Shown here in pieces: positions 26,057 to 34,541 of a stretch of DNA of 64,000 bases. The DNA lies in contig NZ_CP046400.1 in assembly GCF_009762795.1 (NCBI RefSeq), forward strand, positions 2,457,501 to 2,521,500, written 5' to 3'. The notes beneath the pieces are model-generated. The model saw only the letters and a program-made list of their open reading frames with translations. It did not search any database and was not told the origin of the DNA. How positions within the stretch are numbered: position 1 is the stretch's first letter; every line of letters begins with the position of its first letter. The stretch is from Pseudodesulfovibrio cashew (GTDB taxonomy: Bacteria > Desulfobacterota > Desulfovibrionia > Desulfovibrionales > Desulfovibrionaceae). The translations under genes and the position numbers were made by a program.

Positions 26057-27292
26057 TTAGAAAACCGGGTAGATGGCCGATTCCGTGGCCTCGTCTCTTT
26101 CCGTGGTGCCCATCTGACCGGGGGCGGGGCGGTATTTGCCCGAGGAGAGCAGCTCGGTGAGCACTGGGCCAAGAGTCTTTGCATAGGCGGCGTTGGCCTC
26201 GGCGTTGGGATGACCGTCAAAGGGGGCTAGGCGGTACAGATAGCCGCCCCGTTCGTCGCATTGGTCGAGGTCCACCGGGCCGGGAGCCCAGTTCATGCCC
26301 GTTTGGTGCAGGAAGTCCCGGTAGCCGGTATTGGCCACCAGGTATTGCACGTGGAAGACGGTTCCGTGCTTGCGGCAAAGGTTCTCCATGGAGAGCAGCA
26401 GGTGTTCGGTGGTTTTGCGGCGGGCATCGTTTTTCCCTCTTCCCCCGTAACGCAACCTGTTCAGTAATCTCTCCGCAAGTTTGACAAGCGGACTCCTGCC
26501 GGACAGAGGCAGGCGTTTGTATGCCTCCGTGCCGAAGCGTTTCAGTATTCGTTTGCCGTTTTTCTTCGCTACGGAAAGGCAGGAGGGCGGGGTGCCGCCC
26601 TGTTCACCCACGATGCGCAGGTAGTGATGATCCGAAACCGAGCGGGCCTCCAGTCCGGGAGAGAACCCGAGTACGGCCACGGCCGGGTGATCCTGCTCTA
26701 TGGTCTTCTCCATGGTCAGGAGGATCTGGTAGAGAGAATAACCCGAAACGCCGTAGTTGCGCACGGAACAGCCCGGACGCGCCTTGGCCACCAGCCACGG
26801 GTAGGTTGCCTCGTCATCGAGCCCCCATCCGAAGGTGTTGGAGCAGCCATAAAAGCTGATGCCGTTCTCCGCCGTAGGGGCGTTCTCGCTGCCTGTGCCG
26901 GTGACGCGCCGCCCCTTGTCGTCGGTGGTCACGGCGTATTCCAGCCTGAGCTTCTTGCGCGGGATGGCAAAAGCGTTGATGCAATGAGTTGCCGGTTTGA
27001 GCGTCCAGCCCAGTTCGGGGTCGGTCTCGTGGCAGGAAAAGGTCTTTTCCACCAGCGGGGCCATGACTTTGTCCTTCTTGCGGAGGCCTCGAAAATTGGT
27101 TCCGGCCAGCCGCAGAAGCATGTCGGACCATAGGGTTACGGCCAGCACGGCGATGCCCCAGGCCAGACCGAAGAACCAGCCCGCAACGCCAGCCACTGCC
27201 AACGGAAGCAGGAAAACGGCCAGGGTGACGGGAAGTGGGAATCGTTCCGCCCGGGTAGGGGCAGGGCGCTGGCTGGTGATATTCATGCTCAT
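26057..27292 (-). CDS. Membrane-anchored SGNH/GDSL-hydrolase-like protein
   Basis: 411 residues. One or two hydrophobic helices lie near residues 20-60 (VTLAVFLLPLAVAGVAGWFF and WGIAVLAVTLW). The extracytoplasmic part has an SGNH-type pattern: a nucleophile block FYGCSNTFGWGLDDEATYPW, a second block RNYGVSGYSLYQ with the conserved Gly, and a C-terminal FDGHPNAEANAAYA with the Asp-His pair of this fold. Such proteins often act as acyl-esterases or acyltransferases on cell-surface polymers. The nucleophile Ser is CSNT rather than GDSL, so activity is an inference. I took the ATG at 27292. The gene follows the ferredoxin gene closely. Confidence 0.72.
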   Translation of the reverse strand: MSMNITSQRPAPTRAERFPLPVTLAVFLLPLAVAGVAGWFFGLAWGIAVLAVTLWSDMLLRLAGTNFRGLRKKDKVMAPLVEKTFSCHETDPELGWTLKPATHCINAFAIPRKKLRLEYAVTTDDKGRRVTGTGSENAPTAENGISFYGCSNTFGWGLDDEATYPWLVAKARPGCSVRNYGVSGYSLYQILLTMEKTIEQDHPAVAVLGFSPGLEARSVSDHHYLRIVGEQGGTPPSCLSVAKKNGKRILKRFGTEAYKRLPLSGRSPLVKLAERLLNRLRYGGRGKNDARRKTTEHLLLSMENLCRKHGTVFHVQYLVANTGYRDFLHQTGMNWAPGPVDLDQCDERGGYLYRLAPFDGHPNAEANAAYAKTLGPVLTELLSSGKYRPAPGQMGTTERDEATESAIYPVF

Positions 27293-27337
27293 GACCGCTG
27301 GAGGTATCACCTCCGGCGCGCAGGCGCAACCGGGACC

Positions 27338-28264
27338 CTAGATGCTTTGCACCGTCAGTGGTGCACCTTTCTCCGGGGCCAAGTGCAGGGAGAGGGCATT
27401 CTTGGCGCATGCGTCGACGCAGACACCGCAGCCCATGCAGCGGTCCTCTCGGATGTATGCGGAGTCCTTGTCGAATCCGATGGCCTTGAATTGGCATTTG
27501 GGAGCGCAGACACCGCACTTGACGCAGGTTTCCGGGTCCACTGTTGCCAGGTAGCCGGAAGAGCAGAGCATGGGCACGCCCATGGCCTGGGCCTTCATGG
27601 CCCCGCAGCAGCAGGAGCAGCAGTTGCAGATGGCGTAGAAGCGTCCGAGCATGACGTCCTTGAAAAAGGCATGTGAGACATGCCCGCGCGCGTTCTCCGC
27701 CTTGATCACGCGCACGGCTTCGTCCGCCGAAATTCGCCGGGCCTTGTCCGGGTGATGGTCCAGCATGAACGACGCGATGGGGTCGCCGATGATGATGCAG
27801 ACATCCAGGGGGGTGCACGGATTCTTCATGCCTGACCGGCAGGGGCAGTCCAGGAGCACGATGCTGTCCGGGTTGCCAAGCACTATCTCCCTTGCCCGGG
27901 TGAAGGGCAGGACCTGCTCCGGCACCTCCGTGTTTACTGCGCGCCCGATCTTGACCAGCTTGACCGCTTCCTTACCGGGCATGACCTTGCCGTGGTATGT
28001 GTCGCCCCAGGTGGGTTTCTTTTGCGCCGGGTCGCCCAGCGGATTTTCTCGGGAGGGCTTGAACGGCGTAGTCCAGTTGGCCAGAGCCACCAGAGGCACC
28101 CATAAATATCGCCACCATGGGTCCTTGTCCCCGGCCAGGCCTATATAGTGATAGCACCACCGAACATAGACGTAGCCGTGAATGCGTTCGAGCAGGGACA
28201 TGCCCCGAGCCTTGGCCTCTCGGAAATATTCTCTGGTGGATTCTTTTACGTAGGGAAGTTGCAT
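27338..28264 (-). CDS. Cysteine-rich 4Fe-4S dicluster ferredoxin-type protein
   Basis: 308 residues. The C-terminus has two classical 4Fe-4S motifs, CVKCGVCAPKC and CMGCGVCVDAC, flanked by CQFKA and CAKNAL-type fourth cysteines in the adjacent lines. Upstream are two unusual cysteine groups, LDCPCRSGMKNPCTPLDVC near residue 140 and ICNCCSCCCGAMKAQ near residue 210, which may hold additional clusters. No signal peptide is visible. The first 100 residues contain aromatic segments (YVYVRWCYHYIG). I recall the family as common in sulfate reducers but with no assigned reaction. The ATG at 28264 lacks a strong Shine-Dalgarno, so the start may be MSLLERI at 28201. Confidence 0.8.
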   Translation of the reverse strand: MQLPYVKESTREYFREAKARGMSLLERIHGYVYVRWCYHYIGLAGDKDPWWRYLWVPLVALANWTTPFKPSRENPLGDPAQKKPTWGDTYHGKVMPGKEAVKLVKIGRAVNTEVPEQVLPFTRAREIVLGNPDSIVLLDCPCRSGMKNPCTPLDVCIIIGDPIASFMLDHHPDKARRISADEAVRVIKAENARGHVSHAFFKDVMLGRFYAICNCCSCCCGAMKAQAMGVPMLCSSGYLATVDPETCVKCGVCAPKCQFKAIGFDKDSAYIREDRCMGCGVCVDACAKNALSLHLAPEKGAPLTVQSI

Positions 28265-28333
28265 GGCGAGTTACGGGTAAGCAGTTTGAACAAGTGTTTA
28301 AAATCTACCCGAGGGCGCGGAAAAGTCAATCTG

Positions 28334-29122
28334 TTACGGCACGAGCTCGTTGGCCTGGGCTTCCGTGCCGAAATATTTCAGTCGCAGCTTACGGTATGCG
28401 GCGCCGGTCTTGAAAATTCGCAGTCGGTCCGAAAAGCTCTTTACGAAGGTTTGGTCCACCAGCTTGCGGTTGAAGATCAGGTATACGCCGTTGCGCATGA
28501 TTTCCAGGTTTGGCCGGGGGAGGATGCCTGTCAGGGCTAGTTTGTTTAGCAGGTACATCCCGTTGTGGAGTTCGGCTACGGTAAAATCGATGCGGTTTTG
28601 CGCCAGTTTCAAAAAATTGCTCTCGTCCGTCGCCACTTGCTGAACATGGCAGTAGAGCGTGATGAAGTCCCAGAATTCGGGGGTGTAGTTGAAGCCGATG
28701 ACCACACCGACACGACGGCCCTTGAGCGCGTCCATGGTAGGGGGGACGTCCCCTTTGCGGCTCCAGACAATCCATGGGGATACTGCCAGCGGTTCTGTCG
28801 GAAAGTGGGCGAAACGTCTGCGGATCGGCGAATCATTGGCGGAAAACAGGGCATCGGCTTTTCCCTGCTCCAGGTCCGTGAGCGCTCGTTTCCAGGGGAG
28901 CACCGTGATTGACTCGATTGGGACGCCCATGTCCTTGTAAACAGCTCGGACCACGTCCGTGGAAAAGCCTTGCACCGTGTCGCCGTCTTCGAATTCGTAG
29001 GGTGGCCAATTGTCGCAAACGAGTCTCCCAGGCTGCCTGGCGTAGGCTGTCATCTGCAGGCACAACAGCATGAGCAAAGCCAGAGTACCGGCGGTTGAGA
29101 GGAGTCGAATACGAGGGTGCAT
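28334..29122 (-). CDS. Periplasmic solute-binding protein, family 3 type
   Basis: 262 residues. A signal peptide (STAGTLALLMLLCLQMTAYARQ) precedes a bilobed binding domain: VCDNWPPYEFEDGDTVQGFSTD near residue 38, VLPWKRALTDLEQGKADALF, then GVVIGFNYTP. The pattern is the SBP_bac_3 family. No ABC permease or ATPase is nearby, so it may feed a receptor or an unlinked transporter. I placed the start at the ATG 29122 because translation from there gives a clean signal peptide; a longer in-frame reading begins at 29233. A similar orphan lies at 40434-41219. Confidence 0.82.
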   Translation of the reverse strand: MHPRIRLLSTAGTLALLMLLCLQMTAYARQPGRLVCDNWPPYEFEDGDTVQGFSTDVVRAVYKDMGVPIESITVLPWKRALTDLEQGKADALFSANDSPIRRRFAHFPTEPLAVSPWIVWSRKGDVPPTMDALKGRRVGVVIGFNYTPEFWDFITLYCHVQQVATDESNFLKLAQNRIDFTVAELHNGMYLLNKLALTGILPRPNLEIMRNGVYLIFNRKLVDQTFVKSFSDRLRIFKTGAAYRKLRLKYFGTEAQANELVP

Positions 29123-29272
29123 CAGTTTAATGTATGCGGAAGAGACTGTTGCTGTAAAGCTTGGCCATTTGCCTTCCCTGCTACCGGTATGCTTTTGTAT
29201 TGTCGGGATTGTCGTCCTCCCGGCAGGGGACAAACGTTGTCGGATATGCTAGCAAACGGCCTGGAGGCTTAC

Positions 29273-29680
29273 ATGGTTCCGAAAGAGGAGACTCGGCTCG
29301 AACTGGCGGAAGAGCGCAATGAGGAGTCGCGGGTTCGCTCGCGTCTGGCTCGGCAGCGCACTCGGCTGGCCAACCAGCGGACGTTTCTCGCCTGGTGCCG
29401 CACGGCTCTGTCGTTCATGGCCTTTGGCTTCGTGCTGGAGAAGGTAGACGTTTTTCTGGCGTCTCAGGGGCAGACCGTATCCGCTGTCCTGCTGCGCGAG
29501 CTCGGAACCCTTGGCAAGTTCACCTTCATGGCCGGGCCGGTCTTCGTGATTTTTGCCGGTGTCCGTTATTACCATTTGGACAAGGATCTCGGTTTCCGCG
29601 ATTTCGGGCGTTCGGCCCTGCCGGAAGTCATCCTCATGGTCGCCGTGGTCGGTGCGGCCCTTCTTTACGTTTTTTCCTGA
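29273..29680 (+). CDS. DUF202 (YidH-like) membrane protein
   Basis: 135 residues. The DUF202 signature is NQRTFLAWCRTALSFMAFGF near residues 40-60, followed by three hydrophobic helices ending AVVGAALLYVFS. The N-terminus is charged and probably coiled (EETRLELAEERNEESRVRSR). The family is of unknown function, found in the inner membrane of many bacteria. GGAGG is 5 nt upstream of the ATG at 29273. It is followed by the DMT transporter after 10 nt and probably shares its transcript. Confidence 0.85.
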   Translation: MVPKEETRLELAEERNEESRVRSRLARQRTRLANQRTFLAWCRTALSFMAFGFVLEKVDVFLASQGQTVSAVLLRELGTLGKFTFMAGPVFVIFAGVRYYHLDKDLGFRDFGRSALPEVILMVAVVGAALLYVFS

Positions 29681-29690
29681 TCACACAGCC

Positions 29691-30629
29691 ATGTTTCGTA
29701 TTCTGCTCACCGGCTGCCTGGCCGCCCTGTTTTTCAGTTCCACCTTTGTGCTCAACCGGGCCATGTCTCTGGATGGCGGACATTGGGTCTGGTCCGCCAG
29801 CCTGCGCTATTTCTGGATGCTGTTGCTTCTGGCCGGGTGGCTGGCCGTCAGCGGCAGAGCGCGGCTCGGCATCGAGACCCTGAAGCTTTTTCGCAAGCAT
29901 TGGATTTTCTGGACCGTGGCCGGATCAGTGGGGTTCGGTGTCTTCTACGCGCTGATCACCTTCAGTTCGGTGTTCACGCCAGGCTGGGTGGTGGCCGCCA
30001 CCTGGCAGTTGACCATCCTGGCCACGCCCTTTGTCCTGCTCGGCTTCGGCAGGCGGGTGCCGCTGCGCGCCATCCTCCTGACCCTGGTCATTTTCGCCGG
30101 GGTGCTGCTGATCAACGTGGAGCAGGCCGCCACCGCCGATCTCTCCAGTACCCTGTGGGGCGCGCTGCCCGTGCTGGTGGCCGCCTTCGCCTATCCTTTC
30201 GGCAACCAGCTCGTCTGGGAAGCGCGCAAGGGCGAGAAAACGTGGTTGCCCGCCATTGACCATCCGGCCATGGACGATTCCATCTGCCGCGTGCTCCTGC
30301 TGACCCTCGGCTCTCTCCCGCTATGGGGCGTGCTCATTGCCGTCGTTTCACCGCCGCCGCCTTCAACGGGCCAACTGGTTCAAACCGGCATCGTGGCCGT
30401 GTGCTCCGGCGTGGTGGCGACCTCCCTGTTTCTCTACGCCCGGCACCAGGCCGCGAATACCGCCGAGCTGGCCGCTGCCGACTGCACCCAGTCCATGGAG
30501 GTGGTCTTCTCCCTCCTGGGCGAGGCGCTGCTGCTGGGCCACGTTATCCCCGGCATGCTGGGCTGGATCGGCATCGGCCTGACCATGCTCGGCCTGATTC
30601 TCTACGTGAAGGTCCAGGCAACGGGATAA
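29691..30629 (+). CDS. DMT-superfamily (multidrug-resistance-like) membrane transporter
   Basis: 312 residues with ten predicted helices in two halves, as in EamA/DMT exporters. The ends of each half show the typical patterns (LLTGCLAALFFSSTFVLNRA at the start, GMLGWIGIGLTMLGLILYV at the end). A soluble loop in the middle (WEARKGEKTWLPAIDHPAMD) fits the multidrug resistance efflux transporter subgroup. Substrate is unknown. The ATG is at 29691, 10 nt past the DUF202 stop. It converges on the aspartate decarboxylase gene with a repeat element between. Confidence 0.85.
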   Translation: MFRILLTGCLAALFFSSTFVLNRAMSLDGGHWVWSASLRYFWMLLLLAGWLAVSGRARLGIETLKLFRKHWIFWTVAGSVGFGVFYALITFSSVFTPGWVVAATWQLTILATPFVLLGFGRRVPLRAILLTLVIFAGVLLINVEQAATADLSSTLWGALPVLVAAFAYPFGNQLVWEARKGEKTWLPAIDHPAMDDSICRVLLLTLGSLPLWGVLIAVVSPPPPSTGQLVQTGIVAVCSGVVATSLFLYARHQAANTAELAAADCTQSMEVVFSLLGEALLLGHVIPGMLGWIGIGLTMLGLILYVKVQATG

Positions 30630-30683
30630 CCTTCGTTGCCGAAGCTCCACCCTCTTTCCCATTTTTCAGCACGCCCTCTGATC

Positions 30684-30805
30684 TGAGCGAAGCGAACCCA
30701 AAAAGTTTGGGAGAGTCCAGGGAACCTTTTTCAAAAAGGTTCCCTGGTCCCGCCGAAGGTGCCCCCCGGGAGGGCCGCCGGAGGCCTATCCGCCAGCTTG
30801 GCGGA
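30684..30805. repeat. Dispersed intergenic repeat, copy C, with two perfect hairpins
   Basis: It contains TGAGCGAAGCGAACCC, AAGTTTGGGAGAG, a 15-bp perfect stem CCAGGGAACCTTTTT/AAAAAGGTTCCCTGG at 30717-30747 with a one-base centre, and GGGCCGCCGGAGGC to 30785. Next comes TCCGCCA-GCT-TGGCGGA at 30789-30805. Placed between two convergent genes it can act as a shared terminator. Confidence 0.8.
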
Positions 30806-30806
30806 A

Positions 30807-32549
30807 TCAGCCGAGTTCCTTCTTGTAGTCGGCCATGACCGCAAGGATGTTCTTGCCTATGGCCGTGCAGTCCTCTTCCGAGATGTTGGCCAGGGCCACT
30901 CGCAGGGACCAGGCCGGTCCGGCAAAGCCTGCTCCCGGCAGGCAGACCGTGTGGTACTTGCCAGCAAGACGGAAGAGAAACTCCAGGGCGTGCCGCTTTG
31001 ACAGGCTTTTGGCAAATCCACTTCCGTAGAGTTTGGTTGCCAACTGCTCCAGGTCGATGAGCGCATAGTAGCGCGTCAGGTTGTTTCCCTTGGGTTCAGG
31101 GAGGCCGACGGCTTTGAAAAGGGCGGTCCATCGCTTACCGAGGATGCCCATGATGCTCTTTTTATAGGCAAAGGTTTCGTCCAGCAGCTCGAAGAGAGAG
31201 AAGAGGCACATGGCCGCCTGCTGGGGGCCGGACAGGCCACCCGTATGGGCCAGCGCCACTTGGCGGCTGTCCATCTCCAGACGATCGAGGAACTTGATAC
31301 TGCCCGGCTTGGTGGAGGTCAGCCGGTAGCGCAGGTCCAGCTGGGCCTGTTTCTTTTTCGGCAGCGCGGCGATAAGCCGGTCTATCACGCAGTTCTCGTG
31401 GACCATGACCACGCCCAGCCTCCAGCCCGTGACGCCGAAGTACTTGGAGAAGGAATACACGCCCAGGATGTTCTCCGGCAGCAGCGCGCCGAAGGTGTTG
31501 AACTCGTCAACGAAGCTCGCATAGACCGTGTCCGAGATGATGACCATATCGGGGTTGTGCGCCTTGATGGTCCCGGCCATGCGCCGGACCGTGTCCGCGT
31601 CGAGGGATACCGAGGTCGGGTTGGTGGGGTTGACCATGTACAGGGCCTTGACCTTCGGGTCCTTGAGCTTGGCGACCTCCGAGTCCGGCACCTGCCACTG
31701 CATGGCCTCGCTACCCCGGATGTAGACCGGTTCCAGACCGTAGTCCCGAAGGACCGGGAGTTCCAGATAGGGCGAGAAGATGGGCGTGACGATGGCCACC
31801 TTGTCGCCGGGGGTCAGGACCATGTTCTCCTTCAGGGAATTGAAGATATAGATCATGGCCGCCGTGGCGCCCTCGGTGGCGAAGAGGTTGAACTTTCCCT
31901 TGGGGGGCTTGCCGGAGAAGACCACGCGGTCCAGGTAGTGGTTGACGATGGCCTCGGTGGCCGGGAAGATGCGCGGCGGGTCGGGGTAGAAGTCGCCCTG
32001 GATGCCGTCGGTCAGTTCAAAGATCAATTCATCCGCGTCCAGTCCCGATTCCCTTGCGGCATAGTCCATGGCCTGCTCCAGGAAGACCGCGCCCGGAGCC
32101 CCCCGCTGGGCCTGGATGAACGCATTGAATCGTTCCGCCAATCCGTCCTTGGCTATTCTGAGGCCGGTGTCAGGCGCGGGGCTTTCTGACTCCGCCGTCT
32201 CAGCAGCGAACAGGGTCAGCAGCGACAGCCCTTTGCGTACTGTGGTGTTGAGAAAATTGGGGTTGCCCCGGCCCGCGTTGATCATGGAGCACTGCTGCTT
32301 GGAACAGGCCTCCTCGGCCATGTCGATGAGCCGGTTCTTGATTTCGAAGGGGCTCTCCTTGGCCAGCCCCTTCCAGTCCGGCTCGGCCGCCAGGGCGATC
32401 TCCGGTGCGGAGAGCCCGAGGAGCGTGCCTGCGCTCATGGCGGAAATGCCGAAGCAGGCTGCGTATTTGAAAAAATCGCGGCGGCTGATGAAGCCTTTCC
32501 TTGTCTGTTCGGCCGCCTCCCGGACGAACGGATGCATATCGTTGCCCAT
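30807..32549 (-). CDS. Tat-exported aspartate 4-decarboxylase/aspartate transaminase-type PLP enzyme
   Basis: 580 residues. A twin-arginine signal (SRRDFFK at about 22-28, then a hydrophobic stretch ending ALAA) heads the protein. The rest is a fold-type I PLP enzyme: FATEGATAAM near residue 223, NPTNPTS near 308, DTVYASF near 340 and the PLP Lys in YSFSKYFGVTGWRLG (about K369). The overall length and the N-terminal MINAGRGNPNFLNT match bifunctional aspartate aminotransferase/L-aspartate beta-decarboxylase, which makes alanine and CO2. Those known enzymes are cytoplasmic; here Tat export places the folded enzyme in the periplasm. AGGAGG is 5 nt upstream of the ATG. Confidence 0.85.
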   Translation of the reverse strand: MGNDMHPFVREAAEQTRKGFISRRDFFKYAACFGISAMSAGTLLGLSAPEIALAAEPDWKGLAKESPFEIKNRLIDMAEEACSKQQCSMINAGRGNPNFLNTTVRKGLSLLTLFAAETAESESPAPDTGLRIAKDGLAERFNAFIQAQRGAPGAVFLEQAMDYAARESGLDADELIFELTDGIQGDFYPDPPRIFPATEAIVNHYLDRVVFSGKPPKGKFNLFATEGATAAMIYIFNSLKENMVLTPGDKVAIVTPIFSPYLELPVLRDYGLEPVYIRGSEAMQWQVPDSEVAKLKDPKVKALYMVNPTNPTSVSLDADTVRRMAGTIKAHNPDMVIISDTVYASFVDEFNTFGALLPENILGVYSFSKYFGVTGWRLGVVMVHENCVIDRLIAALPKKKQAQLDLRYRLTSTKPGSIKFLDRLEMDSRQVALAHTGGLSGPQQAAMCLFSLFELLDETFAYKKSIMGILGKRWTALFKAVGLPEPKGNNLTRYYALIDLEQLATKLYGSGFAKSLSKRHALEFLFRLAGKYHTVCLPGAGFAGPAWSLRVALANISEEDCTAIGKNILAVMADYKKELG

Positions 32550-32663
32550 AATCGCCTCCTTTGGATCGTATAGCCTACGACGTTGGCAGATCGGGCTGAA
32601 TTGTCAAGGGAATGCTACGGGATTGATCCCATGGAAGTTGGAAAGGGAACTTTTGGGGTAGTC

Positions 32664-33716
32664 CTATCGTGTCTCGGGCATGTGGTGGAGGTGATGGCGT
32701 GCGAAGCCCAGGGCCACGCGCGAACCGGTCTCCAGTCCACGGTTGAGGACCATATGCCGGTCGACCATTGCGGTGAAGTGCTCTCCGCCGCTGACAATGG
32801 TCGCAGTCCAGGTGAATCCTTCCCGTTCAAGACGCTCCACCTCACCTTGCAGCACGCACCAGCCAGAGGGGAAGTCGGCCTCGGCTCCCACGATGATGTC
32901 TTCGGGCCGCAGGGCGGCGTAGCCCGCGTCCCAGTCCGGCAGGGCGGGCAGCCTCTCGAAACGGGTTGCCGCGAACGTGCAGCCGTCGCCTGCGTATATG
33001 GCGGGAAAGACGTTGGTCATGCCCACGAAGGAGGCCACGAACGGGGTTGCCGGGCGGCGGAATATGTTGGTCACTTCATCTTGCTGATGGAGTTTGCCGT
33101 CCTTGATGACCGCGGCGCGTTCGGCCAGCACCATGGCGTCGGTGAAGTCGTGTGTGACCATCAGGAAAGTGGTGTCCGTGGTACGGTGGACGTCCCGCAG
33201 GGTATGGCGCAGCTCGCCCCGGAACTGCGGGTCCAGGGAGGAGAGAGGCTCGTCCAGAAGGATCACGTCCGGGCGGCAGGCCAGGGCTCGGGCCAGTGCG
33301 GTGCGTTGCTTCTCTCCGCCGCTGAGGCGCGCGGGCTTGCGGTTTTCCACGCGCGAGAGACCGAGGGTGTCAAGCAGGGCGCGGGCCTCACGCCGACCTT
33401 CTTCCTTGTTTATGCCGTGGTATCGTTGGCCGTACATCACGTTTTGCAGCACGGTCAGGTGCGGGAACAGGGCGTGGTCCTGGTAAACAAGGGCGACCTT
33501 GCGGCCTTCGGGCGGGAGGGACGTGACATCGCGTCCGCCTATCTCCACACTGCCGCCGTCGAGTTTGGTCAGTCCGGCCACGGTTTCCAATACCAGCGTC
33601 TTGCCCGAGCCGGTGGAACCCATAAGGGCGAAAAATTCGCCGGGCCGCACGTGCAGGGTGACGTGATCCAGGATAAAGCCGGGCAATTCCATGTACAGGT
33701 CGGTCAGGCGGATCAT
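32664..33716 (-). CDS. wtpC: Tungstate/molybdate ABC transporter ATP-binding protein
   Basis: 350 residues: Walker A GSTGSGKT (about 35-42), Q-loop LVYQDH, signature LSGGEKQR, Walker B VILLDEP, H-loop VTHDF, then a TOBE-like C-terminal domain (about 240-350) typical of molybdate/tungstate/phosphate importers. Its ATG at 33716 overlaps the permease stop by 4 nt (ATGA), indicating translational coupling. An in-frame extension upstream lies within the permease gene and is not real. Energises import with the permease and binding protein encoded upstream. Confidence 0.93.
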   Translation of the reverse strand: MIRLTDLYMELPGFILDHVTLHVRPGEFFALMGSTGSGKTLVLETVAGLTKLDGGSVEIGGRDVTSLPPEGRKVALVYQDHALFPHLTVLQNVMYGQRYHGINKEEGRREARALLDTLGLSRVENRKPARLSGGEKQRTALARALACRPDVILLDEPLSSLDPQFRGELRHTLRDVHRTTDTTFLMVTHDFTDAMVLAERAAVIKDGKLHQQDEVTNIFRRPATPFVASFVGMTNVFPAIYAGDGCTFAATRFERLPALPDWDAGYAALRPEDIIVGAEADFPSGWCVLQGEVERLEREGFTWTATIVSGGEHFTAMVDRHMVLNRGLETGSRVALGFARHHLHHMPETR

Positions 33717-34537
33717 CGTTCCTTGGCTCCCGGGGTGGAAAGGGTCCGCAGCAGCAGGAAGAACAGCATGCTGACCACGATGAGGATGACGGCCACCGGC
33801 TGGGAGTACTTGAGCCCGTAAGCCGTAAAGCGCTCGTACATAAGCACCGGGGCGACCATGGGGTGGTAGGCCACGATGATGATGGCCCCGAATTCGCTGA
33901 TGGCGCGGGCCATGCACATGATCATGCCGACCAGCATGTAGCGCCAGCACAGGGGCAGGGTGACACGGAAAAAGGTGGCCGCCGGGCCGGCGCCCAGGGA
34001 GCGCGAGACGTTTTCCAGGCGGCGGGGCGTGGCTTCGATGCCGGATTTGGCCGTGTTGACGTAGAATGGCATGCCCACGAAGACGAGCACGGCCACAATG
34101 CCGGTGGTCGTACCCATGATTTCGACGCCGAGGGATTGGAGAAAGGCTCCGAACACGGTGTTCGGGCTGGTCAGGCTGAGCAGGGCGATGCCCACCACCG
34201 GGTGGGGGATCATGATGGGCAGGTCCACCAGGCTCTCGACGATCTTTTTGCCGGGAAATTCATGACGGGCCAGGAAGTAGGCCAGGGGCGTGCCGAAAGC
34301 GAAGGCAATGCCAGCGGCCATGGCCGAGGTGGACATGGAGAGCCAGACCGACTTGAGGACCTCGGGGTCGGCCAGGGTCTCCACGAACACGTCCCACTTG
34401 GGGCCGGTGATGGTGAAGGCCAGCGGCAGGCCGATGAATATGAGCACCAGCGCCGCCGATGCCGTCATCCACCCCTGGAAGACGAGACCGGGGAGGGATG
34501 CAAGCACCCCTCCCCTTCCTGTTGCATTGTCAGGCAT
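33713..34537 (-). CDS. wtpB: Tungstate/molybdate ABC transporter permease
   Basis: 274 residues with about six membrane helices and the binding-protein-dependent permease EAA loop, here ENVSRSLGAGPAATFFRVTL near residue 178. The N-terminal half includes GTPLAYFLARHEFPGKK and LPIMIPHPVVGIALL, as in WtpB/ModB. It forms the membrane channel with WtpC. The stop is only 4 nt before the next operon neighbour's start in the direction of transcription, showing an operon wtpA-wtpB-wtpC. Confidence 0.92.
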   Translation of the reverse strand: MPDNATGRGGVLASLPGLVFQGWMTASAALVLIFIGLPLAFTITGPKWDVFVETLADPEVLKSVWLSMSTSAMAAGIAFAFGTPLAYFLARHEFPGKKIVESLVDLPIMIPHPVVGIALLSLTSPNTVFGAFLQSLGVEIMGTTTGIVAVLVFVGMPFYVNTAKSGIEATPRRLENVSRSLGAGPAATFFRVTLPLCWRYMLVGMIMCMARAISEFGAIIIVAYHPMVAPVLMYERFTAYGLKYSQPVAVILIVVSMLFFLLLRTLSTPGAKER

Positions 34538-34541
34538 TTAT

